DNA from: Mya arenaria
Taxonomy: Eukaryota; Mollusca; Bivalvia; Myida; Myidae
Direction: 5' to 3'
DNA length: 64,000 bases
NCBI RefSeq assembly: GCF_026914265.1
Contig: NC_069138.1
Span: 55,810,085-55,874,084 of the forward strand
A program made the translations under genes and the position numbers. This document shows, piece by piece, positions 13,377-25,638 of the stretch; position 1 is the first letter of the stretch; every line of letters begins with the position of its first letter. The notes below the pieces were generated by a model. That model was not told the DNA's origin. It ran no database searches and was given only the letters and a program-made list of their open reading frames with translations.

Positions 13377-13640
13377 TTACTTATGATTTTGAAAGACAGC
13401 AGCTAATAAATCTAATACATAAAGCTTCTCCACATGGTTTTTCCAAACGACTTCATGACAAGATACTCTCTTTTCACCAATGAGTACAGGGTGCGATTCC
13501 CCCTTGGGCATACATGAGTTTGGTTGGTGGTTCCAAAACCAGACTTGTAGATTTTCTCTAGCTACTCCTGTTTCCCCACAACATAAGACCACACTCCAGT
13601 GGAACATCATGTCAATGAGAGTGAATTAGCATAAGTTCAT
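13377..13640. repeat. Probable dispersed repeat downstream of OGG1
   Basis: It contains 'ctcctgtttccccacaac' and 'ttccaaacgacttcatgac', with the look of a dispersed mollusc repeat. A 77-codon minus-strand frame crosses it but shows no similarity to the OGG1 C-terminus. This call rests partly on recall and is uncertain. Confidence 0.3.
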
Positions 13641-13719
13641 GTAACTTTCTTCACAAACGTTGTAAAATAAATCAATCATAAAGGAACTTAATTTTAATTA
13701 GTTCAACATGAACATGTAC

Positions 13720-16700
13720 CCACCAATCTCATTATACAGTGTATCAGTGAGAGACTTTGCTTGCTTCAGCTTTGGCATGTAATCTCGTGCAGCTATCTGC
13801 CATACATGGGTGTCCACAGGAATGGCTCCCGGCTTGTCCAAACACATCAGTAACACACAGTCAGCTACCTGCAATATGGATGATGTCAGAGGTGAATAGT
13901 TGGTTGAAATACTTCATGAAAACATTTCCTAATACCTGTATTAGTTTTAATTACACTATTTTTATTGAAAGTACAATGCACTATTACCATGTAAGCATGT
14001 ACCAGTAACCCTGTTTTAATCATACAGTTATGTATTTTTTCTAAAAGACTAAAGATACTCAACCATTTAAAAATAGACGTGATCCATTTAATAGTGTTAG
14101 AAGTTGCACAAATTTGGAAAAAGAATATGTTGGTGTTTTAAAAAAAATGAATTAATGAATCAGAGCTACAGATAACGTTTTTACTGAAAGTGAACTTAAC
14201 ACCCTTAGCCAATCTTGTAAAGTGTATGGTAAACCCTTGGGTCATTCATTAAAGTGTAATGCTGATTTCTATAGTGTACTGATACATTAAATTACAAAAT
14301 TAAATGAATTATTTTATTTATGAACTTTTATAGTACATAATTATATAAGAACTTTAAAATTAAAATGTTGCTCAGCAAAGTACAAGTCCTGATTAATTTA
14401 AACATCTTCACTATTTTGCTTTCTTGGCTGATAGCCTTGTGAATGTCTCTTAGGATAGTAAATCGATTTTGACAAACCGGTTTAACATTTAGTCAAAATG
14501 GCTAGCTAGAACAGTAAAAAATACTCGGAAGAATGCTACGCCCTATTTATTTTTTTAAACAGCTGTTTGATTTTATGTCGTAATGGGCGATTTTTAAAGT
14601 GTATTTACGCCCATTACAACCCTTTTCTATAGCTCTGATGAATTCACTTGAAAATCAATACCTTAGCCCCAACTCCACACAATTTCAGCAAGCTAGCCTT
14701 TGCATCTGGATAGTCCATTTCCCGTAAGTCATACAGCCATTTTTCCCCACCCTGTGCTATTATGTATTCAGCAGACCTCTGGAATAAATGCAGGTAGTGG
14801 TAAAGGGATACATGTACTGTCACAATCACCACGGTTACAATTCACTTGAAAACACTTAGCCTATTATCATCTGAGTCAACAAGTCGAAAGACAATGACTG
14901 GTCAATACATAAAAACACATGACTTTTTCATATTTATGCATTAAATTTAGAAAACAATGGTTATCTATTAACAATACAAACTAATCAGTAAACATTTGAA
15001 AGGGTACAAAACAGAATTTTTTCTGTTATAAACAGGTGTAATGGTAAATCAAATTATTTATCTAAATTAAAAGTCACATTTTTAGTTCAAAGACTCAAAA
15101 GTTTATGGTTTATGGTTAGTAACATATAAGTAATTTAAGTCTCAGGGTATGGCTCATATAACAGCACCATTTTTCTATGAAGTGGTGCTACCTTACCTGT
15201 ATATATTTAGCTCTGTATCCAAACCCAAGGGTTCTTAAACGCTCTTCAACCCCATCTTTTGCCAATGACGACACTTGTGGAAATGAAAAGTACTCCTGAC
15301 CATCTAATTCCATTATTTTTTCGCCATAATTAGAAGCCAGTTTTTCTACCATAGATGTTATCCGTGAAATGTTATTATTAGAAGAACATATGAAGGAAAA
15401 GAGGCATTCAATCGGGTCTTGCCTTAGCATTCTAATACCAGTAAAAGTTCTTGCAACATTTCTGAAGTTTTCGTCACTTTCTGACCACAGTTCATACATA
15501 TTTTCTAAGCTGACATTAAGCTGTAAGTAATCTCTTAGAATATTTAAGTCAGTTTTTTGGCAATTGCACATAATGTCTTCAGATTTCTTGCCATATGAAA
15601 CACACTTGCAGCAGCTCTCTAAGCTGTCCTCCGAAGAAAACTTGTGCACTAAAAGAAGTATAGGTTAAAACAGAATCAGAATTTTAAAAATGAATATGTT
15701 TGTATTTTCAAAATAAAATTCATGTCACTCTTTTATTTTCAAAGGTATTGTACCCAAACAACTATCAGCTAACCTTGGTTCAAAAAAGATCATAAATTAT
15801 ATAAGTTTTTATATTCTCTTTTTAAAAAATTCAGATCTATGGATAACAACAGCAAAACGCAGCTTGAATTACCCCGGTACCAGGTAATCAATCAAACAAA
15901 TATGAACATCATCATTGTTTAACTCTGAAAATGTATCTGTCAATGGAAACTTTTCTGAAGGCCTTTTTAATTAAATGAATGTACAAATTGAATGTATTAT
16001 TTGTTTAAAAACTACAAGCTTTTATACAGAATACAACCAATCATAAATATTGCAAGGAGACTTACTTGGGTGTATCATTGGCAATGTGGAGTGAACGTTG
16101 CGGAAGGTTTGGTAGAAAATCTCTGTTTCAGACTGCTTCAATCGCCATACTGCATTGCCAATAACCCCTGTCCATTCCCCTTGTGTTGTCTGCTTCCATC
16201 TGCATTGTATAATATAAGAATCATAATAATTGGAAACATTATTGCATGATTAAATAAATGAGGTAATTAACAGATCAGATTCAAGACAATGTTAATACCA
16301 GACTGTGACCCATCATCTGAAACCCCCAATACACTTCAACACTATGCTTCTTTGTGTACAATGGGTGATTTGGCTAAGAAAATCTCGTAATTATGAATAA
16401 TTAATGAGGCAGTTTGATTGGTTCTGCATGGTACTAGATGCTTTCCCATTAAAAATTATAATTCTGGTGGAATCCAGGACGTGAATCGGGTCCTACTTTT
16501 CAGTACAATAATATTTGTCAGCAGTCAAGACCACTTGGCAGTGGTGGCTACTGACACTACTGAGTGAAGAATATTTAATTGTAAAATGTGAATTTATTGA
16601 AAAAAAGTTATCATATACACATACATGCCATATTTCTGAGAGGCTTCCCAGGGGGTTTTGGTCTGAATTCCAGGGGATTTTGATATTACACCAGGGGATT

Positions 16701-18600
16701 TTTATGTGACGAAAATTTGCGCAATATGTGCATTTAAAATATAAGAATAAATACAGAAATACACTCAAATTACAATAATGGTCCTTCATGGAATTTCACA
16801 CTCATAATATTATTGATGCTTTCCACTGTCAACCTTAAGCTAGTTTTGAACAAAAAAAAAATCCCCGGCGGGCGACCAGGGGATTGGTCGAAATTCCGGG
16901 GGATTATTCCCCCCCGCCGGGGGATATGGCATGTATGTATACATATTTTAAAAAGAGATTTTGTCAGTCAATTGTCCCATTTATTTATAAAGTATAACAG
17001 ATTCAAGTACTGTGGTTTCCAACCATGACACTGACTCTGACCACCTTAATACAATAACTCAATATCTGACTCTATTCCTATTTGCAGTTCTATTTCTATT
17101 TGCAGTTATTGATTTACCGTAATGTTACCAGGGTGACAAGGTATTTCAAGAAGGTGTTTTCTTTGAAATAAGTTAAAAGTCTATTTCTTATACACAATAC
17201 ATTATCAGCAAAATCAGTCCATTATTACGCCTGGTTATGGTCAAGTACTGACATGTTACCCTGCTTCCTGCTGTCCGTAGTAGCTCATCCTCCAGTGTTA
17301 TTAGTTAAGTCTCACCGAGCTCTGCACTTTTGTTGGAAACTATGCTATGTTACCGTATGTGTTATATTAATTGCAACCTGGAGCTACCCATGTGGTTGGC
17401 ATAATGGGATTTTTTTATTTTAATAAATAAAGAAGGGCTGATATGTGGCGCCTGTACATAATAATGTCGAGATATAACCAACCCCAGGCTAGATTAAACA
17501 TTATAAACAGAAAATAAAATACAAACAGATATATATCTGTAGCGCCTAAAATTCTCTGGGCATAATAAACAAGAGAAATACTGTCTAACATTCAACCACG
17601 TCTTATTTGGTAATCTCATAACAGAGTGTCATGATGTATATTTACTCAATCCCAATTATATTCTACTCTCAAAACATAATCCTCTCCTTTTATATCATTC
17701 GTAAACATCCAATATGCCATAATAATCATACAATCCCTAAGTTCCACCTAATCCAATATTTCCGAAACATCCATTTCTGTTAAATATCTTATTAACAAAA
17801 GTGTACATGTCGCTGTATTGCCAGGCAAACCAGGGTGGAGAATGTAACCAGTCCCAGCATAAGACTCCAACTTTAATGTAACAAATATGGAACGAGTTTG
17901 CCAAGGAAATTTAAACGTAGCATTTAATTAGTTTTCTCCTCCTGAGTGAAATTAAAAGATAAACTAAAACTGCTTCCAGTAGATATTTATGTTGGCATAA
18001 ACAAAGACTATAAATACAAATTGAAATCATGAAAACAATCCTTTTCAGGGCAAATTATTTTTTTTCAGGGCAAATTGATTTTAATATATTTTAAAACATT
18101 TTAATTGTCAACAAATGTAATGTCTTGAAATTAGTTTATAAATGTTTGATAAGCAATTATGTAAATGGAATATATCTTAAAAATATTACAACCTACCTTC
18201 ATAATATAATTTCAAATAAAAACATGAGTGCAGGCTATTTGACCAAAATGGGAATGTTTGACCAAATTGGGGGCGTTTTGACCATTTTTTTCCAAGTGGG
18301 GGCTATTTGACCAAAAGTGTGGGGGCGTTTTGACTAGGGGGCTTTTTAACTTGGGGGCTATTTGACCAGGTTCCAAATCAATATAAATGGAAGAGTCAAT
18401 GTTTACATCGCGAAATTTGGTGACATTTTCTTACTTCGGGAAAGCATGAATTGTTTAGCGCAATTTTAAATCGTATGAAGAAATAAACGTTAGGTAAATA
18501 GAAACCTGAAGTTTTGGCCACATGCAAGGGCTCTGTCTAATCGAATTTCCGCAATTTTACACGGAAAACTCAGAAAAGTGGATGATAAGGGCGCAGACAT
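13720..18600 (-). CDS. OGG1: 8-oxoguanine DNA glycosylase/AP lyase (OGG1), terminal exon not found
   Basis: Excises 8-oxoguanine opposite cytosine in base-excision repair, in nucleus and mitochondria (family knowledge). Exons on the minus strand: 18600-18506 (starts MSAPLSSTFL), 16199-16066, 15648-15197, 14778-14662 and 13868-13720, in consistent phase, giving 315 complete codons. Seen: CGQNFRW near residue 28 (family CGQSFRW); RQDPIECLFSFICSSNNNIS, the strongly conserved core; LGFGYRAKYIQ; and the helix-hairpin-helix segment LCGVGAKVADCVLLMCLDKP with the nucleophilic Lys at 266. The catalytic Asp is 285 in IPVDTHVWQ. The Lys-Asp spacing of 19 matches human K249/D268. The last exon found ends with two bases of a codon at a GT donor (NEIGG). 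The usual FFRxLxGPYAGWAxxVLF segment was not found down to about 9 kb, so the 3' end is incomplete. Confidence 0.93.
16630..16935. repeat. G/C-run repeat cluster in OGG1 intron 1
   Basis: Repeated 'ccaggggatttt' blocks are followed by an inverted repeat, 'atccccggcgggcg' versus 'cccgccgggggat'. This is non-coding and lies within the intron between the first and second OGG1 exons. Confidence 0.45.
18220..18372. repeat. Degenerate 'ggggGCTATTTGACCA' repeats in OGG1 intron 1
   Basis: About six short units alternate 'gggggctatttgacca', 'gggggcgttttgac' and 'gggggctttttaac'. They sit about 130-280 bp into the intron after the first OGG1 coding exon. G-rich runs are on the plus strand, the template for OGG1. 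Confidence 0.6.
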
Positions 18601-21600
18601 CTTGTCGACTGGTTTTCAACTTCGCGAAAAACGCGATCAAAGTTAAAAGACGCATATACAATATTTTGCTATCCGTCAAGCGCCTGTATGAATTGAATAA
18701 CATAATCCTAAACCTGTCAAGTTGCTTGGGGAGACGTTTACAAATGGATAACTAATTGATAATTTTTGATGGACAAAATAGTCCTATTTAGCTGAATGAC
18801 AGTGATTCCATTAATGGTAAAGTTGGTTTAACTTTCTAAACATTATGTTCCCTCTCGAATGAAGCATGGGTTGAATTAGGGAATGAAAAGAAAAACAGTT
18901 TATTTAAAATAAATATTCGCAAGTTTATTTAATCGTTTTGAACTACAAATTACTACTTTGTTCTACTCAACTTCATGCACATCAGTTTAAAAAACTGTAT
19001 CAAACAGTTCTATGTTGCTGACTGATCTTGTTTGGTAAACCTTAAATTTTGTAACAAGGAAAACGTGAAGTTTGGCCTTTGGTTCCGGTCTAGTCCAAAT
19101 AATTGTACGTTGACAGATTTTTTTTAGATATTTGATATGGCAAATCCTTCACGTACAAATTGTTTAGTATCAAAAGTGGGTAGTTGTTCCGATCAGGATT
19201 CCGGGTTAAAGCATATAGCGTCTATAAAATATCATAAAAACAAGAAATATTACCAGATAATGTTATTTTATATTAGTTCCGTACACAAAAAATAAATATC
19301 CAACTTATAATTATGAGTTTGACGGCTTTTCTTCATTTCATTCTGTCAAAACATAACGATATATACATGAAGGGCACCTGTAAGGCTTTAGGGCACAGTT
19401 TTAAATCGCTCGGAACATTTCGGCCATGGCCGATTTGTTACGATTGTATAACGAGGTCTATCTGAAGCTTTCTCGGAGGAGGCCGAGCTATTACGATTGT
19501 ATCGAGTTGTTCCCCTTCGCATAATTGTTGTCTGTGTCAGTCAACTTTCGTTTTATTGAAAAGGTAAACAACTTGTTTTAATGCATTAAATGCTTGTTTA
19601 GTGCAAAATAACATTTCACTTACATGGTGAAATATGAGTATAACTCTTTATGATCAATTTCAACCATAAAATACTTCACTTAAAACAATTTCAATATTTC
19701 TAAAACACCCCCGTTTTTTGCACATTCCCGTTTAGACGTTAGGGATTGGAAGAATCCCGTTTAACACGTCTATTATTTTAGACTAGTTCCGGTCAGTTTA
19801 ACGACCATTTATAGTCTTTTTATAATTTTTGTACTTGCAGATTCCTACTTCCATATAACTGACTGCCAATAATTACATAGTTTATTAAGTGCAATGATTT
19901 CAAATCTCTTCTAAAACAACAACATTTAATTAAAACTGGGTCCAATACTCCCAGATTAAAATTGTAATTTTTTATAAGTCCTGAAAATGTTTGTGCTTTC
20001 ATATTATGATATTATAACAATAAAGCACTAAAAATAAAAAGCCCATATAGTGGCTACCAGCTATTTTTGTCATGCACTTTGGTCCCCAAGTTCATCTTTT
20101 GGCCAAAGAATATATTAAAATGCATTCTAAAACACTGCGATATATATACAATAATCAAATGTTTGTGTTTATTTTACGAATGAAAATTCTCACTAATTCA
20201 TACATTTTATAAGACAAATTGAGGGACCAAGAGATCAACTAGGGGACCATATTGCCGGTTGAACACAAGTACAGAGCTCTAAAATAGGTGACCTTTTATA
20301 ATAGTTACTCTTATTAAGTTCCTCCCCACACAAAATACAAAGAGTTATTTTAATTGATGGATGTCAGAACTAAATTGAGTTTAGAACTGAATAGACTGAG
20401 ATTAAAATGTTGTTGTCTAACTGACAACTTAGACATTTTACCAGTGGTCGAAATTAGCACAAGCCCACAAGCCCTGCACTGGTAAAATGTCTTTTGGGCT
20501 TGCTCAAATTCTGAATTTTATATAGCAGGGCTTGTTTAAAAATTTGATGCCAAGCAATAGTATAATAATTCGGGCTTGTTGATCCAAAAGTCTAATTTCG
20601 ATGACTGGTTTACTTGCATCAATCTCATCTGATGATGTGCATTCCTTAGATCACCAATACATCCAATGGCAAAGATTTTTTTAAATATATATGAAAATAA
20701 CACACATTCTGAAACCATACCTTTTTAACCAGGATATCAACAATGCATCTATAACTGTGTGACAGTGTAAAGTATCAGGATTTGGTGGTGTTCACACATG
20801 GGACCAGGTAGCCCTACATGTTGTTATTCCACAAACAATCATCTATGAGTGTTTTTTCAATTATAGGTCTAAACATTGTTACTGCACTTTTATTAACACT
20901 TAATAAATATAACTATGAAACATCACAAAGTTTGGTTGATTTTATTTTTAGATAAGAAAAACTAACAATATTTACATAAATAATAATGTAAAAGTTAATG
21001 ATATAATGATATCTGTTAAACTTTGTTTTACTGTGATTTTGTTTCTAAGAGCTAATTTTTAGTGTGTTTTTTTTAATTAATTGTATATAATTGGTTAAAA
21101 TGGCATTTTAGTATTTTTTCAAAATATCTGTTAGTATATTTCCATAGTGATATTATATTTTCATAGTGATATTATGATAGTGATTTATTATATAATATTA
21201 GTCAAATCAAAATAGAGATTGTTCGTATTGAAGTTGTTTCTTTTAAATAGTCTGATATATTTGTGTACCATTATAGTTGAAATGTTTGCCTATCATATTA
21301 AGCCCCGCTGTGCTTTAATGTTTAATTTCCATAAAGGTCTCAAAATAAACAATAACCTATACAAAAATTATCTTGTTTAATGATACAAAAATCAAACATC
21401 TGACAAAACACATCTCTATCTTATCTTTAAAGCACATTCAATTACAATATACACTGTCAAAAGTACTATACTAGTATTAGTAAATTATTGAATCAGTATG
21501 ACTGTCATATACTTTATTTTAGTTACAAACAGTCTGTGCAAAATGCCACTAGCTTGTAAAGTTTCTTCTGTGTGAAAATAAATTCCTTTGCTTTTAATTA

Positions 21601-24600
21601 TTAAACCACCCAATGGGCTGCAGTGAGAAGTCTTTAAACAAAATCAAGAACTTGTGTAAAATATTGTGTTGTGGTCAATAATTGATTACGTCAATTGCAA
21701 ATTTATGTGTTTTGCAAAATCTGTGACATTGACTTCATCAACAGTATTTTTTTTAAATTGATAATATTTAACTACTTGGAATTACCAACATTAAAAAATG
21801 ATTGTACTGTCATTCATTGATATTATTTAGGGTCCCTTATAATGTCTGTAATACATGTTTCAAACCTTTGAAAATTATCTATTTTATTTTTAAAAGAAAC
21901 ACATAAAAGAAACACATATTTTTTTCAAAATAAATATTATAAACTCAGGTTAATGAATTTATGCAGTATCAGCTAAAGCAAATTTGCTTGGTTATTAGTG
22001 TTTAATTTATGGACCATTATAAATTATTATGAAGATATATCTTAAAAAGTTTGTAGTACCATTAATTGTAAATCAGTAGTTAAAAAATGTCTTAAAGCAA
22101 TAAATTTACTGATAAGATATTATAATTTATATAGAAATCATAACTTTAAAAAAATGTCTTACCGCCATAAATTAAAGATAAGATATTATAATTTATATAG
22201 AAATACAGGTATTTTTACCCAAGTATTGCACTTATTAATCTTAAACAAAAATTAAATTGGTAATAAAAGTGCAGATTTAAGATCTAATGGGTAATATTAC
22301 AGTGAGGTTTATCTGTCTTATAATGTTATTTGTCATATTGCCAGTATGGTGATTTAAGCCTCGTTGAATATTGCAAATCTTTTATCCTCGATAGTTCAGT
22401 TGGAAATAAATGGAATAACACTATTTTGACACCTGAATTATCCATTTAAACGGGAAGCTCATATTTCATGGTATGATTCTGCTAAAATATTGATATAAGG
22501 CTTAACTGCTATTAGATATTTGGTTGCAATATTGTGAAACGTCAATATTGATTGGTTTATATCTTCGGGTAGAGAAATGCGCCCAAAGAATTAGGGTTAA
22601 AGAAACTATCAATTAAAATATCTCTGTAAAGGTTTTTTATATGGTGACTTGCAGCCTATGGATTACCAGAGTTTATTAGAATAACGTAGAAGGTTTCTTC
22701 GATAGATTGTTTTTCCTTCTTTTGGTGTCGGTTGGATTGTGAGTTGGATACTTTACATTTGCATAAAATTTTATGTGTTTTTGAACTGGTAAGGAAGTTT
22801 GTATTTTCATACTCTGATATATTGAAAACAGTTTGATAAATGCAGAATGATAAAAATAAACAACAGATATGATCAAATAAGTTGTAATATTTCATTATTT
22901 TCAATACATTATGTATATATAAAAGGCCTGCACACTATAGATCTTATGCAGTTTTGACCTCTTTTGCAAGTCTAATTAAGGTTGATTTATTTAATCAACA
23001 CTTGATGGTATAAATTTCATGTTTATACCCTTTCACTTTTTGTCCCCACAATTGAAATGAACCTTACTGATTGTCTGTGCCTGACCGCTGTGCCTAACTG
23101 CATAGGTTCTGAAATCGTTATGAAATTGACTTGGAAGATGGTTTCAGTTTTGTTTTCCCTCCATTCTAAACATTAAAGCCTTTTAGAGCTTTTATCCATT
23201 AGTAATGCTAATCATTTTTGCCCTACTTTTTTCCTTGCATATTCTTCAACCCTTTTTTAGTATGATTATTTATGAATTAAAAAATGATACTATAATTGTA
23301 TTATCATGACTTTTTTATAGCAATAATTAATGTACAAATAATTATAACTAAAATTAATACTAAATTTAAATAACATTATATATATATATATATATGAATG
23401 TTTTTTTGATGGTTTTTTTCATATGCTAAACCCTATGGATGACATAGAGACAGTATTTGAAAGATTGCTCAATTTTAATTGATCTAAAAACTGCAAAATA
23501 AGTGTAAATGGTTTTGCCATGTATTGAACATATATTGATATTCAAATATCAAGTTTCAACTTCTAGCCAGAAATAAAACTTCAAACAACTAATGACTACA
23601 TGAATAATTGAATGTTTAATTTCGTTTAAACTAAATGAGTCCCAGAAAATCGTTGGGTGATCCAGGGTTTGATGGAAAACTGGACTTTTAAGTGGTGGTA
23701 TCCAATATAATCAAACTCAAAATTGATCTGATCTGGTCTGATTTTAAATAGCTTGATCAAAGAGTTTGAAAAAAGCGGTTAGTGGTTTACATTATATTGT
23801 CTAAACTAGCTACTAACTTGGCCAGCCATTGTTTTAATCTACCACTTTAATTGATTATAATCAATAACTGCTGACTTGTGAATAATTTGTGATATTGATG
23901 TACTAGAAAACTTAAGAAATACTGCCTTCTCATTGGACAAAATATAACGTTGAACACTAATGTCCTTCAGCAGTTAAACAAAAATGTTCAGTGATCAGGT
24001 TTGGTGGAAAGCTGGACTTTGAAGTCCCAGGAGGAAACAATCAAATATAATGGAACTCAAGACTTGTTTGATTTTAAATATCCTTTTCTAAAACTTTGAA
24101 AGAAGGCTCTTTCTAAAGCAGGGCTTTGTACAGAAATAGGCCCAGATTTAATGGTTTTGCTTCTGATTGCCAGGCACCGTAATGTCTTTATTAGCAATTT
24201 TCACAATGAATAAAACACTGTGTGTACAATTTACAGATCAATTTTAATAAACTTTACTAAACTCAATACTGCAGTTAGTTCTTTGGTGTTAAAGTTGTAC
24301 TGGATTATAAACTTAACATTTATAAAGAAGTTTTGTTACGAGTCTTTCCTATATGGCAGCGCTAACATTGGTTGCTGGGATAGTAAAATAAACAAAATAT
24401 GCAATGAATGGAAAAATAGATTAAATTTTTATTATTGTTGAATCAATGTCATCTGTGTTCCTACTTTTGTAATATAATGCTTCCGCAAAGATTGAAGGAA
24501 ATTTAATTAAATTTCATTTTGACGCAAAAGTAAGCTGGAGATCAAAATACACTGTAATACAGCTCCCTGTACAACCAATCATTTTGCAAAAAAAGGTTCT

Positions 24601-25638
24601 GGGTCCAGCTCTTGTAAAAATTACTGTATAATGTTTGTTGTTTTTTCATCTTACTTTTCTACATCTACATTGAAGGATGCATTCTAATAATTATTTAATT
24701 GATGTTATTTAATGAACTCGGGCATTCTGTTGATATATCAAATATAAATAGATTATAGATATAAGGTTTTAATTGTTATTTAAGTATAAAATAAGACTGA
24801 AAGTTCAGAACTTCATTAAGGTTAACAATTTGATTAACAATATTGCTGTTAACTTTCAAACAGGATTTTTTTTAGTTTTCAGATGGGCTCATATATTTAT
24901 ATTTAAATAAAATGAGTCAATGAGTACAGCTGAAACAGTTGTCTCAAATCTTGTTAGAAATACAGCAGATCACAAGTTCCAGAGTGACAGTAAAGATTTG
25001 AAAGTTAACAATGATGATCTTAACATCGTTGTTAACTTTACCAATTTATTGAAAATCTTCCCACTGTCTTATCTATATACTACAAATGTATTAATTTATT
25101 GACATTAAGCCAAGAAAATTATTTTCACAACGGTATTGCTAAGATATTGGGCGGTTTAAGAAACATGTCATTTGAGATGTTTGGTTGAAATAAAAGTTTA
25201 TGTTTATGATTTATTTAAGTAATTTGGTATAAACTTCAGCAAACAAGGCTTATTTGAGACTGTGTACAGCAGTCATTAAAGTTTAAATTTGACTCAACAA
25301 GTCTGAAGCCTTACATTTGAATTGCTATGTATACATGCCTGTTAAAATCAAAAGAATTCCTGATTACGTAAAATTTATTGAAACCAACCTGGAAACAATC
25401 GTAGTGCCGGGCCTGAGTTGACCAAGCTCTGAGGACTGGTACTAAATCGACTACTATCATACAGCATGATCTTTTACTTAGAGTAACAGTGCTATCTAAT
25501 TGTTTATTTCACAGTGTCATAAAAATGGAAATTCATCTCATTATAAGTCTATAATGGTATTACAGCACAATATTTCACTAATAATATTTCTGTTAGAAAA
25601 AAACTAATAAGTAAATTAATTGTTTTTCTCCTTTTCAG
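18601..25638. other. Long AT-rich stretch, no gene recognised
   Basis: Lies between the OGG1 start and the first coding exon of LRRIQ3. No exon chain was recognised. At 19380-19562 is a GC-richer patch ending in a donor-like 'attgaaaag|gtaaac', which could be a non-coding first exon of LRRIQ3 (inference). A complete MITE lies at 20441-20608. Direct repeats are seen at about 22110/22172 ('gataagatattataattta') and at about 23655/23995 ('gatttggtggaaagctgg'-like). A short (TA)n run lies near 23375. Confidence 0.5.
20441..20608 (+). mobile_element. Short MITE, family A, complete copy (168 bp) with TTTA duplication
   Basis: Ends 'ccagtggtcgaaatta' and 'taatttcgatgactgg' are inverted repeats. TTTA flanks both sides (20437-20440 and 20609-20612). 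This is the best-preserved copy of the family also seen at 764-889, 3804-3967 and 28822-28985. Confidence 0.75.

Noticed and set aside
13377-13610. 77-codon minus-strand frame as the last OGG1 exon
   Set aside because: No frame gives the conserved FFRxLxGPYAGWA segment, and the DNA resembles a dispersed repeat.
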